Part shown: positions 8,445 to 16,231 of the stretch, in pieces
How positions within the stretch are numbered: position 1 is the first letter of the stretch
Layout: each line of letters begins with the position of its first letter
NCBI RefSeq assembly: GCF_009827395.1
Contig: NZ_WTYX01000001.1
Location: 62,001-126,000, forward strand
DNA length: 64,000 bases
DNA from: Pontixanthobacter aquaemixtae
GTDB lineage: Bacteria; Pseudomonadota; Alphaproteobacteria; Sphingomonadales; Sphingomonadaceae
Direction: 5' to 3'
Position numbers and translations under genes: made by a program
The notes under the pieces: model-generated
What the model was told of the DNA's origin: nothing
Databases searched by the model: none
What the model saw: only the letters and a program-made list of their open reading frames with translations

Positions 8445-8883
8445 CGGTGGTCACTCCCAACGTTTCCAGGCGCGGGGAGGTGAGGCCGAAGAAGCGCGGG
8501 CCTGACCAGCGCGCTCCGGTGATCTTGCGAGCCACCGCGCTCAGTGAAGCGTAACGCTTGCCGCGATACTCCACGCCGTCATCAACTACGATCACCTGGT
8601 GAACTTCGCCATGCCATGTTCGCGACAGCCATGTGCCGGGTCGAACACTTCGCTTGGGTGAAGAAGTCCCAACGCTGCCCTCCATTGCGATCATTCTGAT
8701 CCGTTTGACATTTGCGTTGGCAAGCCCGCCAAACGCCTTTTCCTGTTCGCGATACGCCAGCGCTCTTGCCAGGAGGCCCGAACCAAACGCAGGAGGTGGA
8801 GGCGACTTTGTCAGGCGCCTCCACTCAACCTTGCGTTCCCTGGCCGACATCGCTTCAATTGTTGCGATGCGGTCTGCGAGCAT
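8437..8883 (-). CDS. DUF2924 domain protein
   Basis: A 148-aa basic protein: an N-terminal helix (LADRIATIEAMSARERKVEWRRL), a helical middle ending in RALAYREQEKAFGGL, then a beta-rich section RPGTWLSRTWHGEVHQVIV, GVEYRGKRYASLSAVARKITG and RWSGPRFFGL. GTxLxRxWxGxxHxVxV followed by YxGxxYxSLSAIAxxITGxxWSGPxFFGL is the DUF2924 signature. The ATG at 8883 shares one base with the stop of the DUF3489 gene; a GTG lies one codon earlier. Unknown biochemical role, but almost always beside a serine recombinase, where a DNA-binding accessory role is plausible. Confidence 0.92.
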   Translation of the reverse strand: MLADRIATIEAMSARERKVEWRRLTKSPPPPAFGSGLLARALAYREQEKAFGGLANANVKRIRMIAMEGSVGTSSPKRSVRPGTWLSRTWHGEVHQVIVVDDGVEYRGKRYASLSAVARKITGARWSGPRFFGLTSPRLETLGVTTDG

Positions 8884-9128
8884 CACTTCGATTCACCCAC
8901 GATTGAGTATCGCGACACTCCGTCGCTCTTTGTCCGGGTAATTTCCCGCCCCCTTTTCCGTAGTCCGCTCAACGCGGCGTGGGTGGTATGCGGCAGCCAC
9001 GCAGTTGCTTGTACCATCTCCTCGAGGCTCGCGCCGTTCTTGCGGCGCATTAGCGCGATGACCTTGTTGATCTTGGAATCCGCCTTCTTTCTAGGCGCGC
9101 TTTCTTTCGTTGTCGTTTTCTTGGTCAT
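8883..9128 (-). CDS. DUF3489 domain protein
   Basis: An 81-aa protein with a lysine-rich N-terminus (MTKKTTTKESAPRKKADSK) and a small winged-helix-like core: INKVIALMRRKNGASLEEMVQATAWLPHTTHAALSGLRKRG, then REITRTKSDGVSRYSIV. This is the DUF3489 pattern. The fold suggests DNA binding, and as first gene of the three-gene recombinase unit it may regulate that unit; that is inference. The stop codon overlaps the start of the DUF2924 gene. Confidence 0.9.
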   Translation of the reverse strand: MTKKTTTKESAPRKKADSKINKVIALMRRKNGASLEEMVQATAWLPHTTHAALSGLRKRGREITRTKSDGVSRYSIVGESK

Positions 9129-9436
9129 GGGTGGTTCTCCGTATCACGGACGGCACCGTGCCGCCCCACCACCCAAGGCCCCGTTACGCGCTAGGCGTCG
9201 GGGTACAGCCGAGTTGCGGCTGCGATCCTCTGATCACACCAATGCTTGTCTTACAGACTAAGTCCAGTCGGAATGCAGGAAGTTATCGGTACTCTGTGAG
9301 AACGTGACCAGTTGCGCGATCTATGACCACTTTGCGCCCCAGTTTCGGACATCGTGACTCACAATTCTGGTATTCAAGAGCAGACGCCGCTGGCCCGGGT
9401 CTCGGTTCATGGACGAGAAAGTCTGAGGTCAAGAAT
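9129..9436. other. Intergenic region upstream of the lectin-like gene
   Basis: Divergent spacer between the DUF3489 gene (minus) and the lectin-like gene (plus). I see no convincing gene. It should hold promoters for both sides. On the minus strand, 9303-9370 reads as a short peptide end (CPKLGRKVVIDRATGHVL) that might be a gene remnant, but nothing upstream supports it. The regulatory dyad at 9437 starts just after this stretch. Confidence 0.4.
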
Positions 9437-9454
9437 ATGGGGCCTGCCCCCCAT
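9437..9454 (+). promoter_or_regulatory. 18-bp dyad (copy A) upstream of the lectin-like unit
   Basis: ATGGGGCCTGCCCCCCAT, an inverted repeat ATGGGG/CCCCAT, followed by GTTTC. It ends 69 bases before the lectin-like ATG. The same pattern recurs at 13046-13063 and 13818-13835, each followed by RTTT. Candidate operator for the nearby NarL-type response regulator (inference). Confidence 0.6.
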
Positions 9455-9523
9455 GTTTCAGGTGTGTCAGCCCGTGCATAATTCAACCCATGGCATCGAC
9501 GATGCACAAGAGGGAACAGAACT

Positions 9524-10210
9524 ATGCTTCGAACGATCACATCTTTGCTGGCTGCAATGCTGTTGGCGCTTCCGGTCGTGGCTCAAGACAGCCAATACCT
9601 TCCGGACGTGCTTGAACTGGACGGCCAGACCACGCTTAATTTCCCAGCCGACGAAAGCCTTGATCTTTCAGGTGGCGCAACCATCGAGTTCTGGGTTCAG
9701 CCCGATTGGACGGATGCCCCACAGTTTGACCCGGTTATCCTGTCATATGCCGGAACCGAGGGAGCAAGCTATCTGGTAGCCATGTTGCGAGATCGAGACG
9801 GGATCGGCATCATGACCGGTGAAACATTCGAAGTGGCACCTTTCGATTTTTCCGACAGCAAGATGCACCACGTGGTGCTGATCGATTACGGAAATCAGAT
9901 CGAGGTTCTCGTCGACAACGCACTGGTCGCGATACTGCCGGTGACAATTCAGTCGCTATCGGCCGACGGACTGTTCATCGGCTCATCCGATGGCGAGAAT
10001 GACCCGTTTCTTGGCGCGCTGGCTGGGGTGCGCTTGTGGGGTTTGCCGGTTGCGCAGGATGTGGTCGCCAATTGGCGGATGCGCGATGTGCTTTCCAATG
10101 AAGAGCAAGAGCACCCCGACCTGAGGTTTCTGGTCGGCCACAGCGCCTTTCAAAGCGAAGATTTCCTACTTGCGAATGCGGAACCGAATACTGAGAATGA
10201 AGGAAACTGA
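9524..10210 (+). CDS. Secreted LamG-like (concanavalin A-like fold) protein
   Basis: 228 aa with a clear signal peptide (MLRTITSLLAAMLLALPVVAQ, likely cut after VVA). The mature part has the LamG jelly-roll layout: LNFPADESLDLSGGATIEFWVQPDW, a middle strand ASYLVAMLRDRDGIGIMTG, HHVVLIDYGNQIEVLVDNALVA, and GLFIGSSDGENDPFLGALAGVRLWGLPV. Such domains often bind glycans or protein partners outside the membrane. ATG 9524 has GAGGGA upstream. The next gene starts 1 base after the stop, so the two are an operon. Copy A of the dyad lies in its promoter region. Ligand and target are unknown; a role in surface recognition beside the MACPF protein is inference. Confidence 0.8.
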   Translation: MLRTITSLLAAMLLALPVVAQDSQYLPDVLELDGQTTLNFPADESLDLSGGATIEFWVQPDWTDAPQFDPVILSYAGTEGASYLVAMLRDRDGIGIMTGETFEVAPFDFSDSKMHHVVLIDYGNQIEVLVDNALVAILPVTIQSLSADGLFIGSSDGENDPFLGALAGVRLWGLPVAQDVVANWRMRDVLSNEEQEHPDLRFLVGHSAFQSEDFLLANAEPNTENEGN

Positions 10211-10211
10211 C

Positions 10212-10886
10212 ATGACTTATAGACCAAGTACCAAGACAGTTCTCACTACCCTTGTCGCGGCAATGGCCATGAGCACGGTCACGGTTGAAGCAGAAGCAAA
10301 GCCCAAGCCTAAGGCAACTGCGGCAAGCGCCTCGAAAGAAAGGCCAAAAACCACCGCAAGGGCACCGGGTCAGCGTGCTGGGAACACGCGCAGCACCGCA
10401 ACCGGGAATGGCACAAGGCCCGACACCAATCGCAACCAGCCGGGCTACATAAATCCCCCAACGGCCAAGCCGCCGCGCAAGGTAACCTTCAAACCTGCTA
10501 CCAGATCAGACCGCACAGCAGCGAGCATGCTGCGCAGGAAACCAAGCAACAATGTTGTAGCTCTGAGCAGCATGACCATCGACCGTCTTTCCCCACAAGC
10601 GAGCGCGGCGCTGGCTGCCAAACAAAGAACGCGCGGCAAGCCGGTGATCAGCAAAACCTCGACTACAGCGCTTAATGTGGCAGCCGCGAACAACTTCCCG
10701 TCGACGCCAGCGGCCCGGGGAGCTGTAAGATTGGGAGCTGCTCCGGTCGGTTCTGGACAGGCGAGCACACGCCAATGGTCACAACTGGCCGCCCAGACAG
10801 CGGCACGCCGCGGGCTGCCTCAGCAGAGACCGGGGTTATTCAAACGACTTGGTCGAAAGTTTAAGGCCCTCTTCACGAGCTCTTGA
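10212..10886 (+). CDS. Secreted basic low-complexity protein with cationic amphipathic C-terminus
   Basis: 224 aa. N-terminal signal sequence (KTVLTTLVAAMAMSTVTVEA, probable cut near A-E-A). The rest is Lys/Arg/Ala/Thr/Pro-rich (KPKPKATAASASKERPKTTA, NPPTAKPPRKVTFKPATR), with few acidic residues and little sign of a globular domain. The last residues, RPGLFKRLGRKFKALFTSS, alternate basic and bulky hydrophobic residues and would form a cationic amphipathic helix like membrane-active peptides. ATG 10212 is one base after the lectin-like stop, with AGGAAA just upstream. I do not recognise a family. It could be a membrane-active secreted factor, a cell-wall-binding protein or a chaperone partner; only its charge and export signal are evident. 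Confidence 0.6.
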   Translation: MTYRPSTKTVLTTLVAAMAMSTVTVEAEAKPKPKATAASASKERPKTTARAPGQRAGNTRSTATGNGTRPDTNRNQPGYINPPTAKPPRKVTFKPATRSDRTAASMLRRKPSNNVVALSSMTIDRLSPQASAALAAKQRTRGKPVISKTSTTALNVAAANNFPSTPAARGAVRLGAAPVGSGQASTRQWSQLAAQTAARRGLPQQRPGLFKRLGRKFKALFTSS

Positions 10887-10939
10887 TTGCGAAGAACAAA
10901 CGCTTCGGGTTAGTCAAACGAGCAACGCATCGGCAAAAG

Positions 10940-10973
10940 AGGCCGACGCGCATCTAGCCCGCCGGCCTTTTTC
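10940..10973 (+). terminator. Terminator between the lectin/basic-protein unit and the kinase gene
   Basis: AGGCCG (10940-10945) pairs with CGGCCT (10963-10968) around a 17-base loop and runs into a T-run (10968-10972). It sits between two convergent genes and probably ends the plus-strand unit. Confidence 0.6.
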
Positions 10974-10983
10974 CTGACCAAGT

Positions 10984-13011
10984 CTAATCGTCAGACAGCC
11001 AGATAAAGGCGACGGATCCCGTGTCTTCTTGCGAGCGGAATTCGAAGGAATGCCCCAGTTCCTGACAAATGCGCTCGACAATATGCAAACCGAGGCCCGA
11101 ACCTTGAGAGTTCGTTCCCTTCGCTCCGCGCGCTTTGAGCCGCCTAAGCTTGTTGGCTGAGAGCCCCCTACCATTGTTCCACACCTCGATGCGCGTACCA
11201 TCGTTGCGTTTTCGGGCTGCCAGCAGAATTTTGTCTCCTTCGCCGTGTGACAAAGCGTTATCGACCAGATTACTCAGCACACGCATCAGCGAGATGGGAT
11301 GGCTGCGGATCTGGAGGCCGCTCCCGTGTACTGCGATAGAAACACCTTTGTCGTGCGCCTGGTCGGTATAGAGCTCCACAATGTTGTCCAGCAAAACTCC
11401 GACGGGAAACAGCTCAAACCCTTCATCATCCGGAAGCCGCACCGAATCCGCATCGTGCCCCTGCGCGCGCGCTATTCCCTCCAGATACCCCACAACACTG
11501 CCCAGCGACTTATCCTCTGCCCCCTCAAAGCGTGCCAACCGCGCCAATGCATCCTTGATAACCATCAAAGGCTGGCGAATGTCATGCGACATTTCCGAAA
11601 GCTGCCTTTGCCCCTGTTCTGCATGGGATTTCGCTTCTTCAAAATCGCGCTGGCTGGCAGCCAATCGCTCGTTGAGCTTCAGTTGTTCTTGCGAGGCCTC
11701 GAGTTCAGCCGCGAGAGCATCATCGCGTTGGCGGCGCAGTGACAAGAACCGAAGCAAGATCGCCAGCGCAAAGGCAAGGCACTCGCCGAGCAAGGCGATG
11801 TGCCCAAAATCAAGCGTCGCATCGAGATCAAGAGCGCCTGGGATCAGATGTGCCGCAGTAGCATAGACCAGCGAGGCAAATACCAACATCGCCCCAAGCA
11901 GGAATGGCAACGCACCAATCCGGCCATGACGCAGAGCAAATACACCAGCCAGGCAAACGAAAATATTTGCCAACGGAGGCAAGAAATAAGCTGGAACAAA
12001 AAATGCCTCGTAAGCGATGAAGGCAAATGCGAGCGGAACACACAATGCCGCAATCCCAAGGAGCGCGATCAAGGCACGATCGAAATTGGGCGAAATGGCA
12101 TCAAACCGGAATAATTGCCGGCATAGGTTGAGCCCGAGGGCGGTCATACTTAGCATGGAAGCAAGATTCATCGGCTCGTTGAGCCAGGCTGCGTCGGGCC
12201 ACACCGTCTGCATGGGGTAGCCATCGGCAACTATGACATAAAATGCGCCCGCTCCGATGTAGGCGGCAAAAGAGGTTGCGAGCCGCCATCCGATGACAGG
12301 CATCAAAAGAAGTGAATAGACGATCATTGCGACCAGCATTCCGTTAAGGAATAGATCGACACTTAGCTCAGCCTGATGATTGGCAGTCACCCCATCGACT
12401 GTACCCACAGCCAAAGGGAGAAATGTCGTCGTGCTGCTGCGAAAACCAATCAGGAATGTTTTGGTCTCGCCCGGTTCAAACGGTATATCGGCAAGCAGGA
12501 AGCGGCTCGGAATGTCTCGCTGTGCAAAGGGATCCTCCTGCTCGTGGTCGAGCAGCAAAAGCGGCTCCCCTCCTTCGACCAACTCGAACAACCGAAGTTC
12601 CGTAAAATACTGTCGCTTCATATCGATACGGAAAATGTTGGGTTTGCTTCTGGTGTTGGTAGCTTCCCATTTCAGCCAAATACGATCGTTGGTGAGGCCA
12701 AAGTCGACATGGCGCGACGACAGCGACTGAAAATCCGCTGGAGCGCTGGCGATATCGTGGACGCTCTTGGTAAGCTCCGGATCCCGGTAATACTGCAGAC
12801 TGTCCCTGACAGTGGCATAGAGCAGCGGATCATCGCCCAGTATGACCGGGGATATTTGCCCAACCTGAGTTTCTGGTGGCATCGCCGGGCTTGCGGGTGA
12901 CTGGGCAAAGGCCAGACCCGGCAAGAAGCCCATACAAAGCCACACGACCAAAAAGGTTGAACGGTAAAGCGTCGCGCGCGATTGTAATCGCTGATTATGC
13001 ACTATTTGCAT
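10984..13011 (-). CDS. 7TMR-DISM-type sensor histidine kinase
   Basis: About 675 aa. After an N-terminal membrane anchor/signal (STFLVVWLCMGFLPGLAFA) comes a periplasmic beta-rich domain of the 7TMR-DISMED2 type (IWLKWEATNTRSKPNIFRID, FEPGETKTFLIGF), then seven predicted membrane helices, a coiled coil, a HisKA domain with H476 in EMSHDIRQPL, and an ATPase domain with NLVDNALSHGEG, VWNNGRGLS and GSGLGLHIV. DISM domains usually sense carbohydrates or other small ligands outside the inner membrane. ATG 13011 was preferred; the frame extends to 13041. The response regulator gene is immediately upstream on the same strand, so they form a pair in the order regulator-kinase. It sits between the two secreted-protein units. 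Confidence 0.9.
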   Translation of the reverse strand: MQIVHNQRLQSRATLYRSTFLVVWLCMGFLPGLAFAQSPASPAMPPETQVGQISPVILGDDPLLYATVRDSLQYYRDPELTKSVHDIASAPADFQSLSSRHVDFGLTNDRIWLKWEATNTRSKPNIFRIDMKRQYFTELRLFELVEGGEPLLLLDHEQEDPFAQRDIPSRFLLADIPFEPGETKTFLIGFRSSTTTFLPLAVGTVDGVTANHQAELSVDLFLNGMLVAMIVYSLLLMPVIGWRLATSFAAYIGAGAFYVIVADGYPMQTVWPDAAWLNEPMNLASMLSMTALGLNLCRQLFRFDAISPNFDRALIALLGIAALCVPLAFAFIAYEAFFVPAYFLPPLANIFVCLAGVFALRHGRIGALPFLLGAMLVFASLVYATAAHLIPGALDLDATLDFGHIALLGECLAFALAILLRFLSLRRQRDDALAAELEASQEQLKLNERLAASQRDFEEAKSHAEQGQRQLSEMSHDIRQPLMVIKDALARLARFEGAEDKSLGSVVGYLEGIARAQGHDADSVRLPDDEGFELFPVGVLLDNIVELYTDQAHDKGVSIAVHGSGLQIRSHPISLMRVLSNLVDNALSHGEGDKILLAARKRNDGTRIEVWNNGRGLSANKLRRLKARGAKGTNSQGSGLGLHIVERICQELGHSFEFRSQEDTGSVAFIWLSDD

Positions 13012-13045
13012 GTGCAGAACCTGCGCTGCAACGGGCAGCAAGTCG

Positions 13046-13063
13046 ATGGGTGGTGCGCCCCAT
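13046..13063. promoter_or_regulatory. 18-bp dyad (copy B) between response regulator and kinase genes
   Basis: ATGGGTGGTGCGCCCCAT with dyad ends ATGGG/CCCAT, followed on the plus strand by ATTTC. It lies in the gap between the regulator stop and the kinase start. It matches copies A and C in outer bases and spacing but is reversed relative to the kinase gene. It could be an operator or, in RNA, a hairpin. Confidence 0.5.
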
Positions 13064-13077
13064 ATTTCGGCAGCAGT

Positions 13078-13707
13078 CTAGAGTTGTTTTTGTGCATCCA
13101 GATATCCCTCGCGTAGCGCGAAGGCGAGCAGTTCCGCCAAGGAGCGCACACCGAGCTTGCCCATTAGGCTGGCGCGATGCTTTTCGACAGTTTTGATGCT
13201 TATCCCAAGCCTTTCGGCGATCTCGGCATTGCTCGCGCCGGTTGCGACCAAAGACAAGACCTCGCCCTCACGCGCGGACAATTTCTTAGTCTCCAAGCCT
13301 TCTTTGAGTATGCGCCGGACTTCATCGGCGGCATATTTATGTCCGGCCAGAACTGTTTCAAAACAACGCTGGATTTCCTCTGAATCGCAGCTTTTCAGCA
13401 AAATCCCGTGGACATTTTGCGCCATGTAGTCGGCGAGCAGGTTCTGCGACGTCAGGCCCGTCATCATGACAATTCTAGTCTCTGGGCACCACCGCTGCAC
13501 TTCTGCAAGCACCTCAATGCCTTTCGCGAGCGGCATAGCTTCATCCAGGACCAACATATCAGGCTTGAATTTGCGAGCCTGCGTGATCGCATCGAGACCA
13601 TCGACCGCTTCGGCCACCACTTTGGTCTTCGGTATGCGGGCCAATATCTCGATGCTGGCCTTTCGGATGAGCACATGATCGTCAGCCACAATGACTGTCT
13701 TCATCAT
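13078..13707 (-). CDS. NarL/LuxR-type response regulator
   Basis: About 209 aa. Receiver domain with acidic pocket D9-D10, phospho-acceptor D55 (LVLDEAMP) and the conserved lysine in GILLKS. The C-terminal LuxR-type helix-turn-helix is KLSAREGEVLSLVATGASNAEIAERLGISIKTVEKHRASLM. It should bind DNA as a dimer when phosphorylated by the adjacent kinase, whose gene follows on the same strand. Start is uncertain: ATG 13707 or 13704 fits the domain start but has no good ribosome-binding site; a GTG at 13740 would add 11 residues. By position it is the best candidate to bind the three 18-bp dyads around it. Confidence 0.9.
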   Translation of the reverse strand: MMKTVIVADDHVLIRKASIEILARIPKTKVVAEAVDGLDAITQARKFKPDMLVLDEAMPLAKGIEVLAEVQRWCPETRIVMMTGLTSQNLLADYMAQNVHGILLKSCDSEEIQRCFETVLAGHKYAADEVRRILKEGLETKKLSAREGEVLSLVATGASNAEIAERLGISIKTVEKHRASLMGKLGVRSLAELLAFALREGYLDAQKQL

Positions 13708-13817
13708 GTCAGCGCAATTGTCAGTCACCCAGGCCCCCACGGTTCGGTTGCCGATTGTCTACTAGATTTCGTCCGGAAGACCAATGTTCAGCCAGCAGCA
13801 AAGAGAAAGCCACCGAA

Positions 13818-13835
13818 ATGGGGTGCTCTACCCAT
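13818..13835 (+). promoter_or_regulatory. 18-bp dyad (copy C) upstream of the MACPF gene
   Basis: ATGGGGTGCTCTACCCAT with dyad ends ATGGG/CCCAT, followed by ATTTT. It ends 81 bases before the TTG start of the MACPF gene and has the same orientation relative to its gene as copy A. It lies in the divergent region between the regulator gene and the MACPF unit. Confidence 0.6.
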
Positions 13836-13916
13836 ATTTTGCGCATCCTTCTTGTGAGACAAAGTTCTCGAATTGGTCGGAACGAGAACCCAGTTTCTCG
13901 TGACAGGGAGGTTACT

Positions 13917-16181
13917 TTGAAATCCAGAATTCTCGTTGTCGCTGCACTCTTGCCACTTGTGTTTACAAGCACGGCAAGCGGGCAATCTGGCAATCAGCAG
14001 CGTTCGCTCGAAGATGCTCTCACGCGTCCGGTTGCTGGCGGCAGCCCGCTTCTCGGCGACAAACCGGTCACACCTGTTGGTGCGCCAGCCGAGGCATTCA
14101 AGGGATGCGCCCCTCCTAAAAACCTGGATGGCGGGACCATCAACAATGCCGAGCGCATCAGGGCACGGCAAGCAACGGTAACCGATCCCGTAACGGCCCG
14201 CCGCTTTGCTGCGGTTGAAATAGACCCGAACGAAGCGGTTACCGATGAAGGCTTGGCGAACGATTGCCGGCTCCGCCTCGACGGGGTCTGGATACAGGAT
14301 GCCCCGGTCGTATTCGACCGAACAAGCACGCCAAAGTTGTTTTCGGGTCTTCCGAACCAGGGGTTCAAACCAGAGCTCACCCACGGCAACTACACCACGC
14401 CCTTGATCCTCCATGTGAAGGCTTCTGATGACGGGCAGACCTTGGCCGTTCGCTCGGCCATGCATGACGACGAGCCGAACATATTGCGCAGCACTGACGG
14501 CATATCATTGCTGCGGCTTTTCACGCCGGGCGGCCCGGTCAAAACTTACAACAGCGGTGGTGGTGCGCCGATGGTTTTCGAAGCGAGCACCGACCGCTTT
14601 GGAAGGATCAGGCTACGCTTTGTCTCGATCAATTTTCGCAGGCCGCAGCCGACAGTGACCGAGGCGCAAGATACCAGCGCTGCAGATGTATTCGCGGTTG
14701 GGTTCAACCTCGACAATCTGACAGCGAATAGACGCGGCTACGACATTGTGACGATGAACATGTTCAATCTGCTGGCAGATGAACGGGCAGAGGTGTTCGC
14801 GGCTGCTAATCCCCAAGATTACTACATTTCGGAGAAACGCACGGTTCCATTGGGACTGAAGCTCCATCCCGAAAACTATTCGGGCACGGTCGCGTCCAGC
14901 ACGATGACTTCCAGCCAGCGGGAATACCAGCAGGTCGTTTCCACCTCAATCGGGGTAAACATTGGCTTCAAGACGCTGGGCGATGACGGGAAAGCCTTGG
15001 AAGATCTGGGGAGTGCCTCTGCAGGCGCCAACTACGCAACAGAAAGAACAACTGGCGCAAAATACGGGACCGCCCAGATGCGTGATATCGGTTTTGCCCG
15101 GCACAAGCTCTACTCCCTGACGCTCGATCGACCCTTCGCAACGCTATCGAAGGATTTTATCGCTGCCATCGATGATGCGATGCGGCTCGGGCGCTACGAT
15201 GAACTGATCCGAAAATTCGGGACACACTACCCCTATGCTATAACCTACGGTTCTGCCGCACGGATGGAAACGGGGTTTGACAGTGAGACGATCAATGAAT
15301 GGCAGGCAAACGGTGAGAATGTCAGCACCAAATCAGGTTTTTCGCTGGTTGGGTTCGGAGTAAGCAGCCAGTCCAACGTCTACACCGAGAACCGAAAGAG
15401 CATCGAAGAATTCAACCAGGCGAGTTTTAAGGACTTCTCTGCTGTTGGTGGAACGGGAAGTTTCGGTGAAGGCGGTCATCAAACGGGAACTCCGTCGCCA
15501 ATCCTGGCAGACCTGCGTCCGCTATATGAACTGCTGAGCCCGCTCTACTTCCCGAACGAGCCCAGAATATACACCACAGCGCGCTCGGAATTGAAGGTGG
15601 CAACCGAAGCCTATTTGCGCGAGCACGCCAACAAGACGAGCACTGCGAGATACGAGCCGGAAATCCAGACCTGGCGCATCCATTCGCGCTGGCTGCGCTG
15701 CACTTTTGCAGGCGACGACATCATCTCGATAAACCCCATAGGCCGCAGCCCTATCCCGAAAGCCCAGCTGCGCGGATGGATCAAGCTTCAGTCGATCCAG
15801 CAACCAGCAGGTCATGAACAGACGAACGCGGTCTATCCATTCCATGCCATCAACGGTGTCACCCGTGAAATCGGCTGCATGAATGACAATCGTGTGCAGC
15901 ACAACATACGCAAGATGCGGCCGCATAACGATTATCTGATCGTGCGCGGGACAGTGGCGGAAATCCGGAAATATGTGTTCCGCTATCGCGCCGAAATTGC
16001 CGAGGTCGACGGAGGGCTCAACCCTGACGACACCATCAATGCGAATTCTCCGAACCTGCTCATCCCTGCAAGGGCCGACAGCAAGGTGGGTGACTACTAC
16101 ACACGCGAATGGGATTTGCCCCACCCCAGCGGCAAGCATGCCCGTCTGCACGTGAACACCCGGATCGAGCGGGTCAAATGA
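13917..16181 (+). CDS. Secreted MACPF/perforin-domain protein
   Basis: 754 aa. TTG 13917 is chosen because GGGAGG (13906-13911) sits at ideal spacing and the product begins with a signal peptide (LKSRILVVAALLPLVFTSTA, cut near SG-QS). The MACPF signature is F434-G-T-H-Y438 followed by six residues and G-S (GTHYPYAITYGS), inside IDDAMRLGRYDELIRKFGTHY. Two flanking stretches rich in small and polar residues (around 340-400, and 455-500 ending FKDFSAVGGTGS) fit the two membrane-hairpin regions. About 240 residues before and 180 after the MACPF core are beta-rich domains I do not recognise. MACPF proteins oligomerise into membrane pores or act in adhesion; which applies here is unknown. First gene of a three-gene unit. 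Confidence 0.85.
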   Translation: MKSRILVVAALLPLVFTSTASGQSGNQQRSLEDALTRPVAGGSPLLGDKPVTPVGAPAEAFKGCAPPKNLDGGTINNAERIRARQATVTDPVTARRFAAVEIDPNEAVTDEGLANDCRLRLDGVWIQDAPVVFDRTSTPKLFSGLPNQGFKPELTHGNYTTPLILHVKASDDGQTLAVRSAMHDDEPNILRSTDGISLLRLFTPGGPVKTYNSGGGAPMVFEASTDRFGRIRLRFVSINFRRPQPTVTEAQDTSAADVFAVGFNLDNLTANRRGYDIVTMNMFNLLADERAEVFAAANPQDYYISEKRTVPLGLKLHPENYSGTVASSTMTSSQREYQQVVSTSIGVNIGFKTLGDDGKALEDLGSASAGANYATERTTGAKYGTAQMRDIGFARHKLYSLTLDRPFATLSKDFIAAIDDAMRLGRYDELIRKFGTHYPYAITYGSAARMETGFDSETINEWQANGENVSTKSGFSLVGFGVSSQSNVYTENRKSIEEFNQASFKDFSAVGGTGSFGEGGHQTGTPSPILADLRPLYELLSPLYFPNEPRIYTTARSELKVATEAYLREHANKTSTARYEPEIQTWRIHSRWLRCTFAGDDIISINPIGRSPIPKAQLRGWIKLQSIQQPAGHEQTNAVYPFHAINGVTREIGCMNDNRVQHNIRKMRPHNDYLIVRGTVAEIRKYVFRYRAEIAEVDGGLNPDDTINANSPNLLIPARADSKVGDYYTREWDLPHPSGKHARLHVNTRIERVK

Positions 16182-16231
16182 TCTGGCGTTGCCCGAGCAT
16201 TACGCCATCGCAATATTCCAGGGAGCGAGCT

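Noticed and set aside
9283-9540. Minus-strand 85-codon frame ending CPKLGRKVVIDRATGHVL
   Set aside because: The end looks like a zinc-ribbon tail but has a single Cys, the frame overlaps the lectin-like signal peptide and dyad A, and the rest has no resemblance to a protein family.
14613-16151. Minus-strand frames opposite the MACPF gene
   Set aside because: They mirror the coding strand, lack ribosome-binding sites, and the plus-strand protein has a clear signal peptide and MACPF signature.
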